Source of the DNA: Paramagnetospirillum kuznetsovii | GTDB lineage: Bacteria; Pseudomonadota; Alphaproteobacteria; Rhodospirillales; Magnetospirillaceae | Assembly (NCBI RefSeq): GCF_003284725.1 | Contig: NZ_PGTO01000005.1 | Coordinates: forward strand, 1-64,000 | Direction of reading: 5' to 3' | DNA length: 64,000 nt | Part shown: piece after piece, positions 10,022 through 17,920 of the stretch | Layout: the number at the start of each line of letters is the position of its first letter | Numbering within the stretch: the stretch's first letter is position 1 | Program-made: the position numbers and the translations under genes | The notes under the pieces: model-generated | Database searches by the model: none | What the model saw: the letters and a program-made list of their open reading frames with translations, nothing else | Told to the model about the DNA's origin: nothing

Positions 10022-10036
10022 TACTCCCAAATGGGA
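10022..10036 (-). promoter_or_regulatory. Palindromic site TACTCCCAAATGGGA, copy A
   Basis: Plus-strand TACTCCCAAATGGGA, arms TCCCA/TGGGA around two bases. It lies 71 bases upstream of the haemerythrin kinase (start 9951, minus) and about 85 bases upstream of the PilZ gene (plus), so it may serve both. The same 15-mer, allowing AA or TT in the centre, recurs at 17316 and 19605 in the same orientation relative to minus-strand genes. Likely a transcription-factor site; the factor is unknown. Confidence 0.6.
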
Positions 10037-10121
10037 CTTATCAAGCCACAGTGGATGATGGTGATAATGCCCCATGATCGTCGATAGCGATGGCAGGCAG
10101 CTGTCCAAAGGAACACATCGG

Positions 10122-10517
10122 ATGAACGCTCAGGCCCAGCCTAATCTGTTTGCCTCCAATGGCTTCGTGAGTGAGGTATCCCTAAACCCAAAATTCTTCG
10201 GAAAGGACCGACGGCGACATAGCCGCAGATTCGGCGATGGAATGGTTGTCGTCATCGATAATCGGATATTCCCAATCTTCGATATCTCAGTTTCAGGTAT
10301 CCGATTCCAGTGCGCCGGCGGAAAGCCGGGGGATAAAATCAGCTTGCGCGTTGCACGCCTCCAAAATATGAGCGACTTCGTTGATTGTCAGGCAATCGTG
10401 CGCCACGCCGACGAAACATCGATCAGAGCGGAGTTCATACCAACCTTCCGGCTTATGAAGTTTTTACTAGGACATTTTGGTGAAATAAACGGAACCAGCC
10501 CCGTGTTTTTTAAATAA
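10122..10517 (+). CDS. PilZ-domain protein (c-di-GMP receptor)
   Basis: 131 residues from the ATG at 10122, preceded by AAAGGA at good spacing; an in-frame ATG at 10074 would add 16 residues. The PilZ signature is present: the arginine cluster RRRHSRR (30-36) and DISVSGIRF (54-62), the pattern that binds cyclic di-GMP. The N-terminal 25 residues are unique. It is divergent from the haemerythrin kinase and is followed 26 bases later by a single-domain receiver, suggesting a two-gene unit linking phosphorylation to c-di-GMP output. No GGDEF protein lies in this part of the island; one lies far away at 60488. Confidence 0.85.
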   Translation: MNAQAQPNLFASNGFVSEVSLNPKFFGKDRRRHSRRFGDGMVVVIDNRIFPIFDISVSGIRFQCAGGKPGDKISLRVARLQNMSDFVDCQAIVRHADETSIRAEFIPTFRLMKFLLGHFGEINGTSPVFFK

Positions 10518-10543
10518 AATAATTAGATAGAGTTGTCAGCAAT

Positions 10544-11038
10544 ATGCAGAAGCCAAGCTTATTATTTGTTGATGATGAGCCAAATGTTTTGTCGGCCATT
10601 AGCCGTGTCCTCAATCAATACAGAAGCAAATTGGATATAAATTTCGCCAGTAGCGGGGCTGATGCCATAGATTTTATGTCAAATTACATTGTCGATGTTG
10701 TGGTCACTGACATGGCCATGCCTGAAATGGATGGAAAGAAACTAATTTATCGGCTTCATGAGCTGTTTCCAAATACAGTCCCCATTGTTTTGTCCGGCCA
10801 CTGGGATATAGCCACATCGCTGCGTGAACTTGGCCATAATGTTCGATTTCTCAGCAAGCCAATAAACCATGAGGTGCTGATTTGGGCGCTTCAGGAGGCC
10901 ATTTCCGATTCACGATTTATTTCGACCACCCTTTTTAATTTTACAAGCCCACAACTTGGTAGCCATGACACGCCTTCAAAATACCACGAAGAGTCGAATG
11001 TCTCTAGTTGGATATCGACTGCCCCAAATGCAGAGTGA
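10544..11038 (+). CDS. Single-domain response regulator (receiver only)
   Basis: 164 residues. A complete receiver with D10-D11, phospho-acceptor D56 in VVVTDMAMPEMDG, a serine in VLSGHWD and lysine in FLSKPINHE, then a 35-residue tail with no known output domain. Such proteins act by phosphotransfer or protein contact. AT-richer than the backbone. It probably shares a transcript with the PilZ gene upstream and converges with the LuxR-type regulator at 11050-12027. Confidence 0.85.
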   Translation: MQKPSLLFVDDEPNVLSAISRVLNQYRSKLDINFASSGADAIDFMSNYIVDVVVTDMAMPEMDGKKLIYRLHELFPNTVPIVLSGHWDIATSLRELGHNVRFLSKPINHEVLIWALQEAISDSRFISTTLFNFTSPQLGSHDTPSKYHEESNVSSWISTAPNAE

Positions 11039-11049
11039 ATAGCGGCTAC

Positions 11050-12027
11050 TTAAAAGTAGCTAAGAATCATTCTAACAACATCCGATTGGCGTGTGGCTCC
11101 GGTCTTGAGAAAAACCTTTTTGAGGTAGTTTCTGGCGGTGCCAACGGCGATGCCAGAGTTGACTGCTGCCTCCTCCAAAGAGCTCCCTAATAAGAGTGAG
11201 TGAGCGATCCGCGCCTCGGCCGGGGTTAGTCCGAACAGCGTCGCCAATTCCGTGGCACCGGGAATATACTTGCTAAGGGGATCACGCAGATAGACAACGA
11301 CCCGTCCGTTCTGCGCTGCTCCGTCAGAATCCCCGGTTGTTGGCGCTTGGCTGACAATGGCGGAGAGAGCCGACCCAAGTTTCGGCCGCTCGATAAGAAC
11401 GGGGCCACCAAGCCCGCCATTGGCGGTGCGGCGCACCAAGTCATGAAACTGCGCGGTAGTCTCTGGGGTGCCAAGCCTGATGATCCTGTCGGCGCTGATA
11501 TGAAGGCCATCGGCCATTGCACAGTATTTCACTGCAATGGCGTTCATGAAGAGGACTTGAGCCCTGTCATCTAACATGACAACCCCGTCAGAAAGGGTGT
11601 TCATGACCATCTTTTCTGGAACGGGTCCCGCCTGGAACGGATCCTTGGCCTGAACCTCCAAAGCCGCCGTAATCCCTTCGCACAACTGGTTTTTCGCGGA
11701 GGGCTTCGGAAAAAATCGGAAAATCTCGGCGCGGTTGATTGCCTCCACCGCCACGCCCATATCAGCGACTCCTGTCAGCATGATGTAGACGCTCCCCCGG
11801 GAGACCCGCTTCATTTTCAACACAAGTTCGATCCCGTTGATCCCAGGCATCATCATGTCGACGACGACGACATCGAATTGCCTGGCCCCATGGAGATCGA
11901 GTGCCGCCTCGGGAGAATCGCAAAACGTCATGTCCCATCGGCTGGCCTCTGTCGCCAAGTTCCGCGAAAGGCCATCCAGGACATTGCGATCGTCATCAAC
12001 GAACAAAATATGTGGTTTTCTACTCAT
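11050..12027 (-). CDS. Response regulator: REC + PAS-like + LuxR-type HTH
   Basis: 325 residues. The receiver has D11-D13 and phospho-acceptor D57 in VVVVDMMMPGINGIE, with the lysine in FFPKPSA. A PAS-like segment (about 140-250, MNTLSDGVVMLDDRAQVLFMN) precedes a C-terminal LuxR/FixJ helix-turn-helix (260-325, FGLTPAEARIAHSLLLGSSLEEAA, TARNYLKKVFLKTGATRQSDVV). It is the only receiver protein of the island with a recognised DNA-binding output, so it is the natural candidate reader of the TACTCCCAWWTGGGA palindromes. Its ATG overlaps the stop of the REC-kinase gene by four bases (ATGA), making that kinase a likely partner. Confidence 0.9.
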   Translation of the reverse strand: MSRKPHILFVDDDRNVLDGLSRNLATEASRWDMTFCDSPEAALDLHGARQFDVVVVDMMMPGINGIELVLKMKRVSRGSVYIMLTGVADMGVAVEAINRAEIFRFFPKPSAKNQLCEGITAALEVQAKDPFQAGPVPEKMVMNTLSDGVVMLDDRAQVLFMNAIAVKYCAMADGLHISADRIIRLGTPETTAQFHDLVRRTANGGLGGPVLIERPKLGSALSAIVSQAPTTGDSDGAAQNGRVVVYLRDPLSKYIPGATELATLFGLTPAEARIAHSLLLGSSLEEAAVNSGIAVGTARNYLKKVFLKTGATRQSDVVRMILSYF

Positions 12028-13187
12028 TGTAGATCCTGGACCGGCTTTTTCGGTAAAGTGAAATGGAAAACGGTTCCCCCCGACGGATTAGGTTCGTACC
12101 AAATCCGTCCGCCGTGGCGCCGCACAACACCCTTGCTGATGGCGAGCCCGACGCCATGCCCGTCATACGCTCCCGGGCGATGAAGGCGCCGAAAAATATC
12201 GAAGATATTGTGCGAGGTTGTTTCAATACCAATGCCGTTATCAGCCACTGAGAAAGTCCAGTCCCGATTGCCGTCTGCAACAGAAATCCGGATTTCCGGA
12301 GAGACTTCTGGATGCTTGAACTTGATGGCGTTGCCGATGATGTGATGCAGCAGTTGCGTGAGCGCCCGCGGGCAGCCGATGACAACCGGCAGTTCATCGA
12401 CCCGTATCTGGGCGCCAGATTCCACTATGGCGTGGCTCAGGCTCTCCAGGACCAAAGCGCATACGTGGCTGATACTGACATCAGTGATGTTTTGCTCGTC
12501 GGTGATCGCTTGGGTATATTTTGAGAACCCCTGGACGATACCGTCCATACGTTTGACACCAGCGACAATGAACTGAAAATACTCTGCCATCTCGTGGTTC
12601 ACGAGGTTAGGAAATCGCCGCTCAAGCATTTGTGTATACGACGCGATCTGCCGCAACGGCTCGCGCATGTCATGGGCGGCTATGAAGCTCAGCCGCTCAA
12701 GTTGCTGATTGGCCTCCGTCAAGTCTCCGGCCAAGGCCTTCAGCATGGCGTTGTTGCGCGACAAATCCTCGGCGTGGGCCTTCTCGGCATCTTCCTGATC
12801 CGTAAGTTGCCGGATCGCCTGGTTGATCCCATCGACCAGGGTGGCTGTGGGACACGGCTTGGTGAGAAAGCGGAAGACCTTGCCCTGATTGATGGCCGCC
12901 GTCGCGGTATCCTGGTCCGTGTTGCCTGTCAGCAATATCCTGACAACCCTGGGATCCCTTTTCTGGAATTCGTCGAGTAGTTCAATCCCGCACATGCCAG
13001 GCATCCGTTGGTCGGTCACCACCACGTCAACGGATTGTCTATCTAAAACCTCAAGTGCCTTATCCCCTGCAGGCACAAAAATCATGTTCCACGCCTTACT
13101 GTAATCGAATAGAGAGCGGCCAAGCCCCTCAAGGACCTTAGGCTCGTCATCAACGAACAGAACTGTCCGCATTTTTGAAGTCGCCAC
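12024..13187 (-). CDS. REC-histidine kinase (receiver at N terminus, soluble)
   Basis: 387 residues from a GTG start at 13187 (AAGGA upstream); an ATG five codons later is possible. The receiver (1-125) has D13-D14, D59 in VVVTDQRMPGMCG and lysine in FLTKPCP. A short coiled linker leads to HisKA with H172 in SFIAAHDMREPLRQIASYTQMLE, a box typical of phytochrome-like kinases, then HATPase (VADNGIGIE, HGVGLAISKGVV). No membrane segment. Probably phosphorylated by another kinase of the island and coupled to the LuxR-type regulator translated immediately after it. Confidence 0.9.
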   Translation of the reverse strand: MATSKMRTVLFVDDEPKVLEGLGRSLFDYSKAWNMIFVPAGDKALEVLDRQSVDVVVTDQRMPGMCGIELLDEFQKRDPRVVRILLTGNTDQDTATAAINQGKVFRFLTKPCPTATLVDGINQAIRQLTDQEDAEKAHAEDLSRNNAMLKALAGDLTEANQQLERLSFIAAHDMREPLRQIASYTQMLERRFPNLVNHEMAEYFQFIVAGVKRMDGIVQGFSKYTQAITDEQNITDVSISHVCALVLESLSHAIVESGAQIRVDELPVVIGCPRALTQLLHHIIGNAIKFKHPEVSPEIRISVADGNRDWTFSVADNGIGIETTSHNIFDIFRRLHRPGAYDGHGVGLAISKGVVRRHGGRIWYEPNPSGGTVFHFTLPKKPVQDLQ

Positions 13188-13371
13188 TGCCTGAGTTCCT
13201 TTAAGGCAGACCGAACCATGTGGATGATCAGCCTACGTAGGTTTGAAATAGGGAGTCAAATTTAATGATCGGTGATGACTGGATGCGGACAGCGGCGTTT
13301 GCTAAGGTGTTTAGCAGCAAAAATGGGATGGGCTCGGAGCCATCGGAGCGCTTAATTGACGAAGGTCCGTT

Positions 13372-13635
13372 TTATCGTTCTGGCGCTCTCGGTGATGTTC
13401 GCCACAAGCTGGCTATTCGACGAATATCTGGGTCCCAGCAAGAAGCACCTTGACCGTCGTACCACAGCACCTTGATCAGGTCGCCGCGCCGGCCGCGGAA
13501 TACGAACAGATGGCCCGAGTGCGGATCGCGCGACAACCGCTCCTGCACCAACACCGCCAGGCCGTCGAAACCCTTGCGCATGTCGGTGTGCCCCGCCACC
13601 AGCCACACCCGCACGCCACTGGGAATGGGGATCAT
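13372..13635 (-). pseudogene. tnpB: IS66-family TnpB, 3' end lost
   Basis: Starts MIPIPSGVRVWLVAGHTDMR, the canonical TnpB (Orf2) beginning of IS66-family elements, and follows the family to residue 63 (LIKVLWYDGQG). After about 13447 the sequence no longer resembles TnpB, so the right half of the protein and all of tnpC are missing. Its ATG overlaps the tnpA stop by four bases, as usual in the family. A broken remnant. Confidence 0.85.
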
Positions 13636-13991
13636 CGCCGCTCCAGGACGCCGAGAACCCGCCGCAGCGTCGCGGCCGAGGCATCTCCGCCGACACAAAG
13701 ACGATAGCCCCCGGTCAACTCGATCTCGATCCGATCATCCGGGGTGATGGGAGGCGCGAGCGACGGTACCTCTCCTGTCAGCACCACCGGTACCAAGGTC
13801 GGCGTCATTATATCGAGGCCGGCCGCCCCAAATCGCCGCCGCCAAGCAAATACCTGGTTGGCGTTGACCTCGTAGTGCCGCGCCACCGCCGCGACTGAAG
13901 CCCCCGGCTCCAACTTCGCCGCCACGATCTCCCGCTTCAGCGATTCCGGCCACGACCGATTCCGCCGATGCACACTCAAATTTGCGCCCAT
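13447..13991 (-). mobile_element. Truncated IS66-family element (tnpA plus partial tnpB)
   Basis: Remnant holding tnpA and the first 63 codons of tnpB; the transposase gene tnpC is absent. The outer side abuts a fragment of an IS110-type transposase on the opposite strand, so this spot has received several insertions. I could not define terminal repeats. Confidence 0.75.
13632..13991 (-). CDS. tnpA: IS66-family accessory protein TnpA
   Basis: 119 residues from the ATG at 13991. It has the family's helix-turn-helix: SWPESLKREIVAAKLEPGAS, VARHYEVNANQVFAWRRRF, and the C-terminal IEIELTGGYRLCVGGDASAATLRRVLGVLERR. TnpA is a DNA-binding accessory protein of IS66 transposition. It is intact, but the element is not. 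Confidence 0.85.
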   Translation of the reverse strand: MGANLSVHRRNRSWPESLKREIVAAKLEPGASVAAVARHYEVNANQVFAWRRRFGAAGLDIMTPTLVPVVLTGEVPSLAPPITPDDRIEIELTGGYRLCVGGDASAATLRRVLGVLERR

Positions 13992-14016
13992 AACTGGATT
14001 TGTGGGCCGGCGAATG

Positions 14017-14136
14017 ACGGCGGGTTGGGTGCCGGATGGTGCCCACGAGGCCATGCGCGACCTGATCCGGGTCCGCGCCACGGCGGTCAGGGTGCTTGGC
14101 AAGGCTCGCCAGCATCTGCAAGGTAATTATGCGTAA
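14017..14136 (+). pseudogene. Internal fragment of an IS110-family transposase
   Basis: Forty codons in one frame reading VPDGAHEAMRDLIRVRATAV and then KARQHLQG, closely resembling the central region of IS110/IS1111 transposases (P-x-x-A-H-E-A-x-R-D-L-x-R-x-R). The frame then ends in NYA and a stop. Neither end of the gene is present. A decayed remnant beside the IS66 remnant. Confidence 0.7.
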
Positions 14137-14171
14137 TGTACGCATGAATTAATCCAGCAGTTCTTGAGAAA

Positions 14172-15014
14172 TTAATGCCCTATAAGTATGGCATTCATAA
14201 GCGCCGCATCCATTGATGACGCATGCATCATTATGCGGTCTTCGATAAATTTTAATTTTCTTGTAAATAGTTCTTCTGCAATTATGGTAACCTGAATTTC
14301 ATCGATTAAAACAGAAATGGATAATATGATATCAATATGCTCCGCGCAGTGATTTTCAAAATTTACATCGTCGAACTTCTGTATAAGCAGTTCTTCGTGC
14401 TCAAAATGAGACCGGACAGAAGAAAGAAATAGATGAGCCATTTTAAATATCCGTGGGCGATCAAAATCGCTTCCGCATAACGATATCATTTGATAATAGT
14501 TTTCTTTTATTATTGAGTGCTCTGCTTTTTCGCAATCAATAATATCTTTTATATCTTTGTTGCTTATGTTGTCGCTGAGCGCTAGCGCTGCGCCAATTTC
14601 AATGTCGGAGTCATATAATTCTAACGCGCTGCCCAATAAATTTTGGTCAAAACACTTATTGGCATTATTTTGCAATGGGGCCGCTTCAAGGATTTTTGAA
14701 AGAGCCGTTAATGCGTCGTCATTTTTAATTTCGGCAAATGAATACTCATCAAAGAAGTCGCTAATTACTACTGCTTCACCTTGAGTTAGTGCATGATAGC
14801 CACCAATCATAACTGATTTTATTGAGAAGCTATGCAGAGCCTGAGCAAATTCATCCCTAAGAATCGACGCAATTGATTTATCAGATGCATCAGCTTCATC
14901 TGCTGCAAAAAATGAAGAGATATCCTCTACACCACTTGCATACATTTTGTAGGCAGCGACAAAGCGATCCCGGTATGAGAGATCTAATATCTCAATATTT
15001 TTTTCATTTTTCAT
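14172..15014 (-). CDS. Two-domain protein with C-terminal haemerythrin
   Basis: 280 residues. The C-terminal half carries a complete haemerythrin ligand set in the right order and spacing: H166, H203, E207, H222, H226, H264, D269. The N-terminal 155 residues are acidic and mainly helical, with no recognised motif and no membrane segment. Gene and codon use are visibly AT-rich compared with the backbone. It follows the small gene at 15017 by two bases and lies downstream of the chemoreceptor at 15497, in the same direction. Probably a cytoplasmic di-iron sensor of oxygen or NO whose N-terminal domain passes the signal; the N-terminal function is unknown. Confidence 0.8.
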   Translation of the reverse strand: MKNEKNIEILDLSYRDRFVAAYKMYASGVEDISSFFAADEADASDKSIASILRDEFAQALHSFSIKSVMIGGYHALTQGEAVVISDFFDEYSFAEIKNDDALTALSKILEAAPLQNNANKCFDQNLLGSALELYDSDIEIGAALALSDNISNKDIKDIIDCEKAEHSIIKENYYQMISLCGSDFDRPRIFKMAHLFLSSVRSHFEHEELLIQKFDDVNFENHCAEHIDIILSISVLIDEIQVTIIAEELFTRKLKFIEDRIMMHASSMDAALMNAILIGH

Positions 15015-15016
15015 GG

Positions 15017-15280
15017 TTATGCGTCATCTTCCTGAAGAGAATTGAGCTTTGTGACGGTATCCACCTGGAGATCACAGATCGCCCTCATTCTTTCGATTGA
15101 GACGCGGAACTCCTCGTCTGCCCGATCAAGATCGGCAATGGCAGCTGGCGTTAACCGACCTTTGGTTTGAAGGCGATGACGAAGCAAAATTACGTCGCGC
15201 CTTGCTGAGGCCAACTGGTTTAGGAGAGTTCTTGCACCTTCGGTGAGCCTCTCAACGGAAACAATGTCAGTGTCATCCAT
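15017..15280 (-). CDS. Small helical protein of unknown function
   Basis: About 87 residues from the ATG at 15280 (MDDTDIVSVERL); the open frame continues to 15430, but that extension is rich in Gly/Arg/Ser and does not look like protein. The sequence is mostly amphipathic helix with heptad-like leucines (LASARRDVILLRHRLQ, AAIADLDRADEEFRVSIERM). No domain recognised. It lies between the chemoreceptor and the haemerythrin gene, ending two bases before the latter, so it may be a helper of that module. No strong ribosome binding site seen. Confidence 0.55.
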   Translation of the reverse strand: MDDTDIVSVERLTEGARTLLNQLASARRDVILLRHRLQTKGRLTPAAIADLDRADEEFRVSIERMRAICDLQVDTVTKLNSLQEDDA

Positions 15281-15455
15281 TTGCTGACCGTAGCTGCTGT
15301 TCACAAATCCAAAGCCATATCTTCTCTTTGGGCTTTTGCCTTCAAATCCCATTTGAGACCATCCACCACCTTTTGGTCTTATTTTTAGACCTCGGCGCCC
15401 ATCTGTAGGTTTTCCCAACACCAACTTCATGTCGGGAAAACCTACGCCAGAATCT

Positions 15456-15472
15456 TGTCGGGAAGCCCGACA
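15456..15472 (-). repeat. Perfect 7-bp hairpin in the chemoreceptor 3' region
   Basis: TGTCGGG and CCCGACA arms around three bases, 25 bases past the chemoreceptor stop, with a third CCCGACA at about 15430. There is no T-run after the hairpin on the minus strand, so it is a weak candidate for termination or mRNA-end stabilisation rather than a clear intrinsic terminator. Confidence 0.4.
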
Positions 15473-15496
15473 GCTTCGCCTGCCCTAAAAAGCGGA

Positions 15497-17164
15497 TTAT
15501 GATGACCGAACAGTGTTCAAAAACCGCTGCATCTCGCCTTGCAGCTTTTCAGAGTGTGCAATTAGCTGATTAGCAGAGGACAGGACATGAGATGCCGAAG
15601 TGCCCGTTTGATTGGCAGATTGCGTTACACCACTGATATTGCTGGAAACCTCTTGTGTTCCCTGTGAGGCTTGTAAAACATTTTCCGCTATTCCTTGGGT
15701 CGCAGCACCTTGCTGCTCGACAGCTGCCGCAATTCCCGCAGAAATATGCTTAACCTGCTCAATTACCATTCCAATATTCTTAATTGCTTCAACTGCTTGA
15801 AGAGTCTCGTCTTGTACGGTGGCAATCTGACTTCCAATCTCGCTTGTAGCTCTCGCTGTTTGGTTCGCGAGATTCTTAACCTCATTTGCTACAACAGCAA
15901 AGCCTTTGCCTGCTTCACCTGCCCGTGCAGCTTCAATTGTCGCATTTAGCGCAAGCAAATTGGTCTGTGAAGCAATATCATTGATTAAATTTACAACCTC
16001 ACCAATCTTATTTGCTGATGCAGCCAGTGATTGGATTTTTTCGTTTGTCCGTGAGGCTTCTGCCGATGCATCTGTTGATATACGGGCAGCCTCACTGACT
16101 TGGCGGCTAATTTCAGATATTGAGGCGGATAGCTCTTCGGCGGCGGCGGCAACTGTTTGCACGTTGCAGGCTGCCTGTTCTGACGCTGCTGCGACGGCTG
16201 TTGCCTGAGTGCTGGTTATTTCTGCCGTCGTTGTCAGTGATTGAGCCGTAATCTGCAAATCTGATGCGGAGCCTGAAACCGCTTGCACCACCCCCATAAC
16301 GCTATTTTCAAAATTTGCTGCGAGCGCAAGCATGAATTTTCGGCGCTCAGCAGCGGCTTGGTGCTCTGCCGCTTCTCTCTCTCTCTTCATCTCTTCAGCA
16401 GCCAACCCAAGTTCCTTGAACACCTTAACGGAACGAACCATAGAACCAATCTCATCTGCGCCAATTGGGCCTGATACAGGGGTCGACCAATCACCATCGG
16501 CAAGAGCTGTCATGACATTCGTGACGGATGTAATGGGCAGGTAAATACTGCGATTCACGCGCAGCGTCATAACGGTGCTAATTAGCAGCATTGCAAGGCC
16601 AAAAATTGCGCCATACAAAACAACATTATAACGAAAATCATCAAATGTCTGATCTGAATCCTTAGATTTGCTGATGCAAATATCACGTAATGCAGAAAAC
16701 GCGTCAGACATTATTTTGATATGTTTGTCGAGCCTTCCATCAATATCGCGGATCTCGGCAGTAAGCTCTGACGTTGCCTCAAGCCGAGGCAGCATCTCCT
16801 TTTCAAATATTTTCACAATTTCAGCATAGTTAGTGTGAGCGTCATGAATTATTGATTTTTCATTGCTTGTAAAGTTTACCGCGCCAAATTTTAAAAAAAG
16901 ATCACCGACATTCTTTTTTGATTCTGTCCAATCCTTTTTAGTTTCCGCCAACTCTCGGTTTATTTCGGCGTCAGCTATTATTTGATATAATTTATGCCCT
17001 GCGCCAGCTGCGCTCGCCGCTGAAATTGCTATGGATGATAGCTCCGCGCCTTCATCTTGGATTATGCCAAGTTTATAGCTTGTCAAGACTGCGAAAATCA
17101 CAAAAATGATTAGCGCAGCAGCGGTTAGTCCAGAGCCAATACTCATTTTTAAATTAATGCGCAT
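15497..17164 (-). CDS. Methyl-accepting chemotaxis protein
   Basis: 555 residues. Membrane helices at about 8-28 and 183-203 flank a roughly 150-residue periplasmic, four-helix-bundle-like domain (SAASAAGAGHKLYQIIADAE). HAMP (204-256) and the cytoplasmic signalling domain follow, with the hairpin tip [20 protein letters not shown] and [21 protein letters not shown] at 17164 with AGGAG upstream. The palindrome at 17316-17330 lies about 150 bases upstream. Neighbouring haemerythrin and CZB proteins suggest the receptor works with metal- or oxygen-responsive partners; that is inferred from position. Confidence 0.92.
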   Translation of the reverse strand: MRINLKMSIGSGLTAAALIIFVIFAVLTSYKLGIIQDEGAELSSIAISAASAAGAGHKLYQIIADAEINRELAETKKDWTESKKNVGDLFLKFGAVNFTSNEKSIIHDAHTNYAEIVKIFEKEMLPRLEATSELTAEIRDIDGRLDKHIKIMSDAFSALRDICISKSKDSDQTFDDFRYNVVLYGAIFGLAMLLISTVMTLRVNRSIYLPITSVTNVMTALADGDWSTPVSGPIGADEIGSMVRSVKVFKELGLAAEEMKREREAAEHQAAAERRKFMLALAANFENSVMGVVQAVSGSASDLQITAQSLTTTAEITSTQATAVAAASEQAACNVQTVAAAAEELSASISEISRQVSEAARISTDASAEASRTNEKIQSLAASANKIGEVVNLINDIASQTNLLALNATIEAARAGEAGKGFAVVANEVKNLANQTARATSEIGSQIATVQDETLQAVEAIKNIGMVIEQVKHISAGIAAAVEQQGAATQGIAENVLQASQGTQEVSSNISGVTQSANQTGTSASHVLSSANQLIAHSEKLQGEMQRFLNTVRSS

Positions 17165-17315
17165 AAATTCGCTCCTGGGCTCGAGCTGGCTCTGGTTGCC
17201 ATCTCACAATTACTTGATAAACGCATGGGGTGATTTGCACCCTTTTTAACAAGCAACAAAGGCTTGTCATGGTAGAAATTTGTTGGGCACAGTGGCCTCA
17301 GGCTGGCCTTGTAGA

Positions 17316-17330
17316 TACTCCCATTTGGGA
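17316..17330 (-). promoter_or_regulatory. Palindromic site TACTCCCATTTGGGA, copy B
   Basis: Same 15-mer as at 10022 and 19605 apart from the two central bases (TT instead of AA). It lies about 150 bases upstream of the chemoreceptor start (17164, minus), in the same orientation as the other copies. Likely operator for the chemoreceptor-haemerythrin unit. Confidence 0.6.
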
Positions 17331-17393
17331 CTGTGCTGGATGCAGATGCGCCGCATTTTGGTTTGGGAGACTGTCCAAGAGCGTGCTGCCGAG

Positions 17394-17420
17394 CCCCATG
17401 CTTCCTTTGGAGGCATGGGG
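17394..17420. terminator. Hairpin, probable terminator of the CZB operon or attenuator
   Basis: CCCCATGCTTCC pairs with GGAGGCATGGGG around TTT (one wobble pair). On the plus strand ATTTTCTC follows. It lies just past the minus-strand CZB stop (17478). The T-rich tail is on the plus strand, so for the minus-strand operon the hairpin would act without a strong T-run. Direction uncertain. Confidence 0.45.
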
Positions 17421-17477
17421 ATTTTCTCGCTTGATATCAGCGCCCCATCTTAATTAATAAGAAGGTAAATGGCTCAT

Positions 17478-17873
17478 CTAAAACCGACCATTTTCTTCAT
17501 TTGTTGTTTGCAAAAGGAAGAGTGTAAGTGGCGTAAGAATTCCATGAAATGCTCCACCCGCCATTGAATTTATATTAGTTAGTGTTGAGATGATTTTTTC
17601 TTTATTTTCACTATTTAAATCGGCAAATATGTTTGCCGTGTCATTGTGAAAGCTTTTGTGCGCACTATCCAATGCGATGTAATTTTCGTCTACACCGTAT
17701 CTATCAGCTAATGTTGATATCCAAATGCCAATCTGGCAAATTTTGTGGTCGCGTATTTTATCGACAATGTCATTATTTAGCTTATCGGCGCTAACTATAC
17801 AAACTAATGTCTGAATATATTCAGCGTGTGAATGAAGAAAACTCTCTACAATTCCATATGAACTTTTCGTCAT
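17478..17873 (-). CDS. CZB-domain (chemoreceptor zinc-binding) protein
   Basis: 131 residues from the ATG at 17873 (an ATG four codons upstream is possible). The CZB signature is clear: DHKICQIGIW (C46, G49, W51) followed by ALDSAHKSFHND (H72, H76), with H14 or H16 in the first helix as the fourth zinc ligand. CZB domains sense zinc or oxidants such as hypochlorite and usually sit at the end of chemoreceptors or diguanylate cyclases; here the domain stands alone. Last gene of the unit beginning at 19527. AT-rich. Confidence 0.8.
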   Translation of the reverse strand: MTKSSYGIVESFLHSHAEYIQTLVCIVSADKLNNDIVDKIRDHKICQIGIWISTLADRYGVDENYIALDSAHKSFHNDTANIFADLNSENKEKIISTLTNINSMAGGAFHGILTPLTLFLLQTTNEENGRF

Positions 17874-17920
17874 AGCAGCACCCATATACTATTATATAGT
17901 CGATTCGTATGTTGAATAAG

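Larger units (their letters stand above)
17165..17477. other. Intergenic region with palindrome copy B
   Basis: About 310 bases between the CZB gene and the chemoreceptor. It holds the palindrome at 17316-17330 and a strong hairpin at 17394-17420. A plus-strand frame at 17230-17457 has no protein-like features and is not called. Confidence 0.5.

Noticed and set aside
13234..13258. Possible fourth copy of the TACTCCCAWWTGGGA motif upstream of the REC-kinase gene
   Set aside because: On the minus strand only GACTCCC matches; the second arm is absent (TATTTCA instead of TGGGA). A separate perfect CCTACGTAGG palindrome is present there but is too short to interpret.
17230..17457. 75-codon plus-strand frame between the CZB gene and the chemoreceptor
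   Set aside because: Covers the palindrome and a hairpin, tryptophan/cysteine-rich, no domain; regulatory DNA more likely.
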